A stretch of 64,000 nucleotides of DNA from assembly GCF_000143415.4 (NCBI RefSeq), contig NW_003314300.1, forward strand, positions 387,581-451,580, read 5' to 3'. Positions 21,332 to 31,032 of this stretch are shown in pieces. The notes under the pieces are model-generated. The model saw only the letters and a program-made list of their open reading frames with translations. It was not told the DNA's origin and did no database searches. This DNA comes from Selaginella moellendorffii. Lineage: Eukaryota > Streptophyta > Lycopodiopsida > Selaginellales > Selaginellaceae. Position 1 is the stretch's first letter, and each line of letters starts with the position of its first letter. Position numbers and translations under genes: made by a program.

Positions 21332-23700
21332 TGTGGTATCAAAACAAATGGCACATGTTTAATTCTTATTGATTAATGGCTGTTTAAATATAATATACTC
21401 TTAAGGAGCATTCACGGATGAAGTTATCTACCATGGGATTGCGGTAAGGGAGGGCAGGGAGACAATGAGTGTAGTGTATGTGATCATAAGATGGTTTGTT
21501 TTGAGTTCACTTAATTTAAATCTAAGAGTTGCAATTACATCATTATTAGACATCATTTTGGCACTAAAGGCACCTTAGTGGTGGAATGCTCTATAATGAA
21601 TTTCACATGTCATAGAGCATAGTAGGTGATTTCAAGTTTTGTTGTGAAATCACTTGAAAGTTAAATGACTGAAGAGCTATATTAAGCATTTATGTTTGTA
21701 GTTTCACTAGTTTCATTTTGTGGAAGTGTTTTCTGGATGTTTTATTTAGTCCCTATGAAACATTGGGGAATATACATATACATTTCAACAAATATGCGGG
21801 ATTCTACCAAGCATTTCCACCAATTGATTTTTGTCAAATTCGTCACAAAGAGACTGATATGTACAAAAATGATTGGTTTTAATATTTCATTCATGACCTT
21901 TCCACCATCAATAATGAAAAAGATTGTTTCCGACAACCTTCTAACCCATTCAGTTATTTTGTCCATGTCCTCTTGAATTCTAGCAAATAACTCAAGCTTT
22001 ATTGGATCATGGAGGAATGTAAAAATGAGAGAAGTGTATAAAGACATTAGAGAGCATGCAAGCAAATACTTGATATAGGATAGGATATACAAGTTTTCTA
22101 GCACCAACTTCTACTCTCAATTTTACATCTTTCACAACTTCTATATTGTTAGGGCCTAGATGCTTAGCTCTAGCATTTGTATCTTCTGAAGAAGAGAAAG
22201 CATGTTCTACAAAGACACCCTATTCCATGCAAGTTGTTATCCATCTCCTCTATTTCTCCTAGAGCTTCTATGGATGCATTGGCTGTCCAAGATGTCATGT
22301 TGTAACCCTAATTATGCAAGAATTCATAAACATGATATCATAGGTACACATCTAATTTTATCAACATACTAGATATTGCCAGCAAATGCTAGGTATGCAC
22401 ATAAATCATCAGATAGATATGAAATTTGTGCTTTGTTCATTCAAGTCAATTAAAGAAATAATTACAATGATGCTATAGAATGTCAAGCATGTAGCTTCCA
22501 GTGCAAAGTCATGCAAAAAACCAAGCTGGAAGTCAGAACTATCCAGCATAGCATAAGAGGCTTTAGTGGTGGGAACTCATGAACCAAGGCAAGTCCATTT
22601 ATTAGTACATTTTATTGATGAGTTAGAGATGGTTGCTAGCCGAATTATATTTTTCACCAAACATTATTTAAGGGTTTTAAAATCTGTAATAAGGTAAAAA
22701 AACAAAATTTGAAGGAAAGAGGTGATGATATTTGTGAGACCCTCTATGAAACATGGTTCTTAGTTTTAAATTTGAAGTGTTGCATGCAAAGCCACTTGCT
22801 ATGTAAGAATAAACTGCAAAATAGATTTGCTGCCTGTTGGGAGAAAGAAGTGGTTGCAATGTGAAGGCAGTGAGTGATCTTGATTCCTGAAATAAAAATC
22901 TCCAAAGAAACCCTGATTGCCATTATCTTTTACCTGAAATTAAGATTAGTACTCTCCCGCTGGATTCTATGCTCCTGCAAGATGTGCTCTGTGTCAGAGA
23001 GAGAGAGCCACTCAGAAAAAAAAATGGCTGGACACATCTCACTCACACTTCCAATCCACCAGCCCACTGCTTGTGCTGGCTGTGAGCTAAACAAGCAGTA
23101 AAGCCCTACATGCATGGTACAATTGTCAATTCCCCTTCTTCCCTCCCGACCACCATGTCTGCTGCCCATTGGCTGCAAAAACATCCACTTGATTTTTCTT
23201 GAGAGCATGTCTTCCAAGGCTGCTAGGATCTGATGGCTCCCAGAGGCTGGGCTCTTCATTTTTATGGTAGTACAAACTTCAAAGTTTTGCCTTCTTACCA
23301 AATATTTTGAAACTTCTAAATAACACTCGATAAAGAATATTTATAGAGTTTTATTTCATACTAGTTCTTCAATAAACTAAAAATTTAAATCAGTTAGTAG
23401 GGGCACTGACTTTGGCTCCCATGCTGCTGAATGGATGGGCCGCAGGACCAATGGAGGCTTTCTGATCAGATTTTGACCTCCTCGATCACAAGAAAACATT
23501 ATGAAGGACTGCTAGGCCAAGTTTTGTACTAGTCCCTAGGGGACATTTGGGAGTAGTGTACATATCGCATTGCATCATGGATCACAAAAAGTTAATTTTA
23601 TATAATAATTTAGCGAGTTTAACAAGAAAAAACCTATTTGAATTCTTACTGGTCTAATGCTTGTCAAACCATCAGAAAAAAAGCTCTCAATATTCATGGC
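21332..23700. other. AT-rich DNA with possible decayed coding pieces
   Basis: No intact gene. On the minus strand 21742-22330 there is a broken reading frame (pieces such as LFARIQEDMDKITEWVRRL and NNIEVVKDVKLRVEVGARK in different frames) that reads like an eroded protein gene; its family is not recognised. The stretch 22900-23300 is less AT-rich but shows no recognisable protein. Confidence 0.35.
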
Positions 23701-23734
23701 AAAGACAGATATTAATCTAGGTCTTTGTCTTTTA

Positions 23735-24056
23735 GTTTCTGTAATTTTATTCTTTCACTCCTCAATGTACAATTGCAGCTACTGTGCTTGGAACATAAAA
23801 TGCTATTTGCCATAGCAAGAGCAGAACACTTACATTTGCCAACCATATAATGACATTCAAGAGTACACCCAGCAGGTTTCTGGAACTTCGTTTCAAGAGG
23901 GGATAATAGCAGATCTAGTTGCCCATAGTTGACAAACACATCCGCATGATTGTCATAGTAGATCGCCACCCCATCACTCACCTTTCGCCTTACCTCTGAA
24001 TGGATCGGACGTATTGTCACTCTCTGGAAGGCCAGGTCACTGACAGTACGGGGATG
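23735..24056 (-). other. unrecognised minus-strand open frame
   Basis: An open stretch reading VTIRPIHSEVRRKVSDGVAI, then YYDNHADVFVNYGQ and later a Cys-rich end (CTLECHYMVGKCKCS). It may continue into a second piece (SFNPLLPELLPG) near 24100 in another frame. A weak likeness to organellar uL14 ribosomal proteins was considered but is not convincing. It could be a gene fragment next to the TRS120 pseudogene. Confidence 0.25.
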
Positions 24057-24122
24057 CTTTGTGAACTACAATGACGTTGTTACCTGGCAGAAGCTCAGGC
24101 AAAAGTGGGTTGAAGCTCCGAG

Positions 24123-25000
24123 ACAAGCCTTCTCCTGCCGCCTCTAGTAGTTGACGTTGTTGGCGGACAAGGCGTGATAGTCTTATACAAGGGCGAGGTT
24201 AGCAACATGACGGTCGAGCTTTGCAACATGGCAGTTATAGAGGCGAACATAACAATGGTGGCGAGACGCCGCAAGCAAAATGTATATGTCGAGGACGATG
24301 TTCTTCAGACGGCACTACCTCTATACACTGGCATAAAGGCGTCCGTGCCCATACAGCTCCAAATTGGCCACCTGGATTCGCAGACACTCGAAAACTCCAC
24401 TCAATCTTTGGACGAAGAAGCTTTTCTTCATGTTCACTATGCAGGTACGTATCCAGTTTATCTTGTGGAACTAACAAAAGGACATTTTTACAGGTTCTCG
24501 CACTCCTGAAAGGACTGACGAAGAACTCTCCTGATAGACGGCTGACTAGTCGTTTGAGGCTTCGAGTTCTTCAAGGCCTTCGTCTTGTCAATTCGCAGCT
24601 GCTGTCGATGGATATTCCTCTTCAACTAAGCAGTACTCTCCCTAGCGGACACTGGCAAGGCCGAAGCAAACGCCTGGATCCTTACAGTCAACGAGTTCTC
24701 GAGCTAGAGCTGTGGAATGGGACGGACGCTTTCTTTGAAGTGACAGTGGCCGTCAAAGGCGAAGAACTACGTGCCGGCACAAAAGTTGATAGGAAGCACT
24801 GTGCACGAGTGCTGGTCCCGTTGGAAAAATTCAAAGCTCTGGAGCACAGGAAGTGACCTCCATGATTGAGGAGCTGTGCTCGAGCATCTGCGTGAGGTGG
24901 TCGTCAGGGAAGAGCAGCAGCGGCGAGCTCCACTTGAAGAATGCACTCCGCGAGGCACTGAAAGACTCGTCCTCCTTCCGGATCCACTCGTATGCATTCT
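24123..25000 (+). pseudogene. fragment of TRS120/TRAPPC9 (TRAPPII subunit)
   Basis: Pieces of the C-terminal half of TRS120, a TRAPPII tethering subunit needed for trans-Golgi traffic and cytokinesis. Visible in order: LLPPLVVDVVGGQGVIVLYK, an exon ending FLHVHYAG, an intron-like GT-AG at 24444-24492, then RLRLRVLQGLRLVNSQLLSM, RVLELELWNGTDAFFEVTV, KVDRKHCARVLVPLEKFKAL and, after a stop and frame change at 24854, WSSGKSSSGELHLKNALREA. The upstream two thirds of the protein is absent. The next conserved segment appears downstream on the opposite strand. Family assignment rests on my memory of plant TRS120 sequences. Confidence 0.65.
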
Positions 25001-25120
25001 CTGGGAGAGGTAGTGCACAGGATTTAGCTGTTCTTCCTAGTTTCAGGAGAGTCAGTCCCACGTCTGATCCAAAGCTCTCAAGGTTATCTCACAAAGAAAA
25101 AACTGACTTGCCAGTGTGCT

Positions 25121-25235
25121 TGCTCCAAAGATGTCCCGGCAAGCGACACTGAGCGACACGGCCACGTCCTCGGCCGTGTTGTTCTTGACGAGCATCTAGA
25201 TCGGGACGAGCTGGTTTGGAACGTCCTCCCCACCT
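25121..25235 (-). pseudogene. inverted TRS120 fragment
   Basis: Reading on the minus strand gives VPNQLVPI, a stop, then MLVKNNTAEDVAVSLSVACR, which is the segment that should follow the + strand TRS120 fragment. It carries an in-frame TAG. Its reversed orientation shows a local inversion inside the dead gene. Confidence 0.55.
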
Positions 25236-25579
25236 CCACTCACCAAAAGGTTAGGGTTCTTCACAAGTAAATCTTGTCTTCCTTTTGCCTTTTTGTCTTT
25301 ATATCTCAACCTCCTCCACCCAAAAAGTTTAGCAGCAAGTTTGTGGGTTTGCAAGGTTTTCTCTAGATCTGATATTCAAGCTCCAGCCCAAAGTGTTATC
25401 CCACGCCCAAGTTTCAAATTAGCATAATCAGTACTTTGTTAGAGGCTACAACATTTTTGTTGTTCTCTGAACCTCTAGTTGTCCAAGGACAAAATGACTA
25501 CCTGTTTTGATGATATTGATTGGGTTCGCTCTGTGTGGTCGTGAACAAGCTCTCAATGATAGTGTTTGTGTTGGCCGGT

Positions 25580-25960
25580 AGGAGGATGTTAAGGATCTTC
25601 TTGTCACCATGGATGATCCTGTGGATTTTCAGAATGCTGTCAACAAGGCTGTGCATGTGGACAAATTGAGAGTGGTGTTAGGAGAGTTATCAACCACTAC
25701 CTACATCTAGTTTGCCTGTACCTGCACCTGCAACTAGACCTGTGCCTATGATGCCATTTCACAATCTAGTCCCCTCTTGCATGTGGAACATCAGCATCAA
25801 TGGTTTGTGCTTATATTGTGGATCCATGTCTCTATCAAGACTATAGGCAAAGAACACAGGACTAGAATGAAAGACGAGAGAAAGCTAGCAAGAAAACACA
25901 AGAAGATCAGCCCAAGACTAGTGTTGATTCAATTCAAAGGTTTGTATAAGTCTGTTAAAT
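25580..25960 (+). mobile_element. decayed Ty3/gypsy-type gag fragment
   Basis: A broken frame reads EDVKDLLVTMDDPVDFQNAV then NKAVHVDKL, the pattern of retrotransposon gag (DLLLTxDDPxxxxxAVxxAVxxD). Further on GLCLYCGS resembles the start of a CCHC zinc knuckle and SPRLVLIQ follows. Multiple stops; no protease or polymerase seen. Confidence 0.45.
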
Positions 25961-26559
25961 TTTGCTATCACCACCAATAAAAATAGTATGTGCCATTTGA
26001 CTAACACAGCCTGCAGATAAGTAAGTCTAGAACCTGATCTCAAGTGATAGAGTGTGCTCAATAAAGATAGTTACCACTATAATTATTGATAGTGATGGCT
26101 GATCTATTTCTCAAATTTTAAAAGAACCACTATTTCTCAAATTAAATAAATATCACCAAACAATGATAAATGCATAAATCATTCTATTTTGGTATGCTTT
26201 TTATTGTTTGGAACTGCATCTTCAATAATATAATTTAAATAAAAAAGGATGCAAACAACTAAATTAGTATTTACATCATCTTAAATCATGTGAAACTTAT
26301 ATATAAGATAATATAAAAAGAACAACTTGATTTCTTTTAAGCAATATTGATGCATAGTAAGAAAAACTTAAAAGAAAGAATTAACTATAATGTTAATAAT
26401 AGTCTCTGAATGCATTACTAAATTGTAAAGTCCTTAGTTTTGATTTCCTGGGATGTCATCTGTCCCAGTACTACTAAAATATAAGGAAACTTAACTTCTA
26501 CTATTACAAAATATTTAATTAATTAAAAAAAGAGTATTTTTACCTTTATCTTTGAATAT

Positions 26560-27215
26560 TAATGGTTCTTATACATATGTGATTTTTTGCATAATGAATT
26601 ATTATAGGATAACCATATAGTGGAACTTAACCCTTGGACATGTATGCTATAAGCAATAGAGTGGGATTTGAATTTTAGGGCCTTAGGCCATTGAATGAAG
26701 GTACAAAGCTGAAATTTTAAATGTATAGGTAATGAGTGAAAGAACATGAGTACAGAGCAATATTAGAACAATCCTAGAGCATTTAACATTTTAATGTTAA
26801 AATTAACATGCACAACAAAGCTAAAAAAGTTTAATCTTATTTTAGCAATTTAATGAAAGGAAATATGGTATAGAGCTTAGGCTTAAACCCAAGCCAAATG
26901 CGGAAAAAAAATAAACATGATAAGGAGCTAAATAATATCTTAAGATGATCAATTATGTTCAACTTACTCACTATCTTTATTAAAACCCTTTATACACCCA
27001 ACCCAGCCTAATCAACCCACCTCACTTAAGAATTTATTCCTTATACTCATCTAACTAAGTGTTAAAGCACTTAAAAAAAAGAGAGTAATAACAAGAACCA
27101 ATAATATTGACTTGCTATCATGGCAATAAAAGAAAAATATTTGAAATAATTCACCAATAGATAATTTTTTATACCCATAATCATATTCATCTATCAATGG
27201 TAATATATACAATTA
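26560..27215 (+). repeat. dispersed repeat, diverged copy A
   Basis: Shares an ordered series of landmarks with 28900-29790 and 62425-63520: GCCATTGAATGAAGG, AGCATNNNAATGTTA, ATAGAGCTTAGGCTTAAACCCAAGCC-like, ACTCACTATCTTTA, and a CCCATAATCATATTC-like end. Probably a retroelement remnant. Confidence 0.55.
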
Positions 27216-28013
27216 TTGTTGGAGAATAATCCACCATCCCAAAGAATGATAAATCTTCTATTATTAACAATTATTAAGACTTTTAATAACAATAGCCCAA
27301 CCCCCAACCTAAACTTTTTTATACTTGCTTTTCTTTATAAGAGAATACAACCCAACCAATTACTACCAACAAGCATTGTGGTAAACAAGGATGCAAAGGG
27401 TTTTGGGATGTAGAAGGATCAAGCTTCAAGCTAGATTGTTTGTAACCCATCTTTAAGTGGTGCATAACTCATAATATAGTATATATTCTATGCTAGGTTG
27501 TGATTTAAACATTCTCTAAGCATTTATAGCAAATATATATTGAATGCAATGAACACAAAAGATTTTAGTAATTTTTTACTAAAACTCATATGAGTATATT
27601 TATTTAGTAAAAATAGTAAAACTTAGTAACAACTAAGTATAGTACCTTTTAGTGCTATAGATTTGGGAGTGTAAGTGTTTTTTGTAATGAACTTTCCTTC
27701 ATAAAAATGGCCTTCTATAATCTGAGGACAATGAATAATACCACCACAAAGCTATCCACACACAATCCAACAAACTAAATATTACTTACCATAACCAAAG
27801 AGTAATGGAGATCTTGATCAAGAGAAAGCTTAATAAACTTAAGTGAATGAAACCCAAATGCCAAGTAAACTTCAATAGTGAGAGGAGGAACACTTTAAAA
27901 AACCAAAACCCTAACTCACTTTCTAGTTAATTGCTTAAGAGCTAAGAAAGTTATGACCCAATTGCATAGCACTAGAGAAAATATAAGAGAAAATCATAAG
28001 TTCACACTCTCTA

Positions 28014-28113
28014 TGTAGTGCGTATGATCATGGGATACATACTATCACAATGAATCCTTAAAACCTTGGTTTAAAGGGAGAGATATAGAGTGTGGTATAT
28101 GTGGTATCAGAGC
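28014..28113 (+). mobile_element. internally deleted LTR plus intact tRNA-iMet primer site
   Basis: Starts TGTAGTGC and ends GTGTGGTATA at 28099, followed at 28102-28113 by TGGTATCAGAGC, the exact plant initiator-Met primer-binding site. Compared with the 164-bp copy at 21168 about 80 bp of the LTR is missing. Confidence 0.6.
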
Positions 28114-28204
28114 AAATGACACAAGTTCAATACCATTAATTAATGGCTATTTAAAATATAATATACCCTTGAGCAAGGTATATTTCTAAATCTAAAATTA
28201 AAGT

Positions 28205-28545
28205 CATACATATTAGGCATCTATGAGTATTCCTTCATCTTATGTGGAAATGGAAGTTGATTGGCTTAATAAGGGTTATTAATTAATAGTTAATAGTGAA
28301 TAAGGATATGAACATCTCTAAAGGGGGGTGAGTGTGTATTGCGCATCTATAAGTATTCCTTCATCTTGTAAAGCANNNNNNNNNNNNNNNNNNNNNNNNN
28401 NNNNNNNNNNNNNNNNNNNNNNNNNNNNNNNNNNNNNNNNNNNNNNNNNNNNNNNNNNNNNNNNNNNNNNNNNNNNNGGGGTTATTAGTCAATAGTCAAT
28501 AGTCAATAAAGACATTGACATCTTTGAAGGGGGGGTAAGTGTAAA
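28205..28545 (+). repeat. tandem duplication containing the assembly gap
   Basis: Two direct copies start GCATCTATGAGTATTCCTTC and GCATCTATAAGTATTCCTTC and both run to an AAGGGGGG(G)TRAGTGT end. The N-run lies inside the second copy. Confidence 0.7.
28376..28477. other. assembly gap (102 N)
   Basis: Run of N inside the second unit of a tandem repeat; by comparison with the first unit only about 25 bases may be missing. Confidence 0.99.
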
Positions 28546-28729
28546 GCATGTGATCATAGAATGAGAATTGGATATATTGTCACTATGGATCTACGCTATT
28601 ATTATATACAATCTAGTATGAAAAAGTAATTAAAATCCAGACCTAAGGGATAAATGTGAAGCCATATGAACCAAACATATACCCATTCAAATCATCATTT
28701 TCATCAAACCAAACTCTTAAGCATACATA

Positions 28730-28889
28730 TAGTGCACTCTATCTCTCTTCCTTTAAACCAATTAAAAAAGGGGTATTTGTTTGATAAAAGAGCTTTTAAT
28801 GGTTATTTTATTTCCATTTATCCCCCAAGATTTTAAGGATTCATAGTGACAATATATTTAAATCTCATTCTATGATCACATGTATTACA
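28730..28889 (-). mobile_element. inverted copy of the short LTR
   Basis: Read on the minus strand it starts TGTAATACATGTGATCATAG and follows the 21168 LTR almost base for base through GGATAAATGGAAATAAAATAAC to GAGAGATAGAGTGCACTA; length 160 bp. No primer site follows, so it is probably solo or decayed. Confidence 0.6.
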
Positions 28890-28899
28890 ATACAACCAA

Positions 28900-29790
28900 G
28901 GTGTAAAGGAATTAGAGCACAAAATGACTCTAAGCATTCAACTCAAGGTGCGAAGGAGTATGAGCACGAACCAATGTTGGAATAGTTTTAGAGCTTTTAG
29001 CATCTCAATGCCATGACTAACACGCAAAAATGAGCCAAACCAAGTCTAGGGTTATTTTAATATATCGATAGCTTAACATAAGGATATAATGCTCCACCAA
29101 TTAGAGCTTAGGCCTAGACCCAAGCCAAATATAGAACAAAGACAAACACATAAATAGAAGCTAAACTATAGCTCTAATTATGCCTTATTTACCCACTATC
29201 CCTATTATGCCTCCCCCCCCTATTTTGGGCTTTCACTTTAGTCCCAGGAGTTAGTTTCTAGGACAATTACAAAAATTTACCAATATGGAATAATGTTAGA
29301 TTGCGAATCTAAGAGTGGGAATAACATTATTGTGTTTAGAATAATCTCTACATTCTGTAAATATGCCCAATTAGTAAACCTAGACATTTTTTATAAATAG
29401 CTAATGGGACTAAACAAAACTAACACATGGGGAAATGATAGTGAGAGTGTCTTGGTGGACATAATAAATTATCACCTAACAAGTATTAAGGGACCAATTA
29501 ATATTGTAGGGGTTCTTGTCAAATTAATATAAAATAAAACAAAAGAAAACTAACAAATTAGGCTAAATATACTTGGCTAAATAGACATTTAGCCTTATTC
29601 TCATTTGACCAAGTACAAATGAAGTTAAGTTTATTATCATTTAAACAAGAGGGATTAATAAATGGTCTAGTAATACCAACCTCCTATCGTCATAATAATA
29701 CAGAAAGAATATCTAAAAGGACTTGCCGACAGGTAACTTTTGATACCCAGTCATATTTATGACACTCTATCACCTAAGAACTTTAAATAT
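28900..29790 (+). repeat. dispersed repeat, copy B
   Basis: Contains GAGCTTAGGCCTAGACCCAA, a C-rich run (about 29212), TTTTGGGCTTTCAC, TAGATTGCGAATCTAAG and an end GATACCCAGTCATATTTATG, in the same order as copy C at 62.4-63.5 kb. Confidence 0.6.
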
Positions 29791-31032
29791 AAAATTTAGA
29801 AATTACAACCAAATACTTAGTAATACCTATATTATGATTATGCAAAGGAATCAAAGGAGGAATAAAAGAATCAATAAGAATATATATACATGCAGTCCAA
29901 GCTCTAGATATAGTTGTGGCATTTAGGTTGTGATATAGAGATCCAAAGAGAACTAGAAGAAATCAACATTATAAAGAGGAAGGCAATGATAGAAAAACCA
30001 TGCCCCTTTCTTAAAGCAATTAATAATGTTCTTAGAATATTTTTAGTTCTAATGAGAGATTACACTTAGTTTTTAGTGTGTTTTAGAGTGTTTTTGAGAG
30101 TATTGATTGTAGTTCACAATTGGCCACTAGCAACAGGGCATCTATGAGCAATCTTATGAAGTATAAATTGACATTACACCATCCTTCTATCCAAAAAATA
30201 AAAAAACTTCAAGAAGTCAAGTTTGGTGGAATATTTAGAGTTTTAGCTAAGCTATTGCATAGAACTTGAAAATCCTATGGACCATTAACCTATAAAATAT
30301 AGTTGTTGACAACTATGACAAAAATAAAACCTAAAGCTATAGCATAAACATCAATCAATTGCAACTTTATATACAATTGTTAAATGCTTAAACTAACTTT
30401 GAAATTGTAATTCTAAACCAAAACAAGGGATTTCAAGGGCAAACATAATTTACCAAATACCACTGCAGTGAATAATAAATTCCACTTTTATGTTTACCTT
30501 TCAATTAGTCTCACAAGAACTTATTTATATGTCTTCTTTCTGGTTAACCCTCTGAGACTTATATTACACAACCTTTATCATGTTTAGCATTGCATATAAA
30601 AAGTCAAAATCACTCCATTTGTCCCCTTTATACTTCTTATCCCCTTTGTGAAGGAAAAAAATGTTTTGAAATGCCAACTCCATTTGGACTCATTGTACTT
30701 GGTTATTTATATTCATCCTCACTCTTATTATATTTGTTTAAACTTGCTACACTCATCTTTACTTCACAATTTATATCATCAATCCTTGGTCCACTGAAAA
30801 AAAAGTTTGAAGTGTCTGGGCCAAAAAAGAGAATATTATGAAAAATTAAAGAAGAAATATTATGGAAGAAAAAATGACATTGGAATTTTTAGTAATTTTC
30901 AAGATAAAAATAGGAAAATAAAAAGAAGGAAATGTGAATTCCTTCGCACAGTTGTGAAATTGAGAATAAAGATTAAATCCTGCTCAATTACTTTTATTTC
31001 TACTTCTCAACTAAAATGTCTTTTTTTTATTG

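Larger units (their letters stand above)
25236..31032. other. repeat-rich intergenic DNA with retroelement relics
   Basis: AT-rich. Contains a gag relic (25580-25900), three LTR-like blocks, a dispersed repeat present also at 62-63.5 kb, a tandem repeat broken by an assembly gap, and otherwise nothing recognisable. No intact gene is supported. Confidence 0.5.

Noticed and set aside
24020-24170. uL14-like ribosomal protein on the minus strand next to TRS120
   Set aside because: Only a short stretch is similar and the conserved uL14 core is absent; kept as unrecognised.
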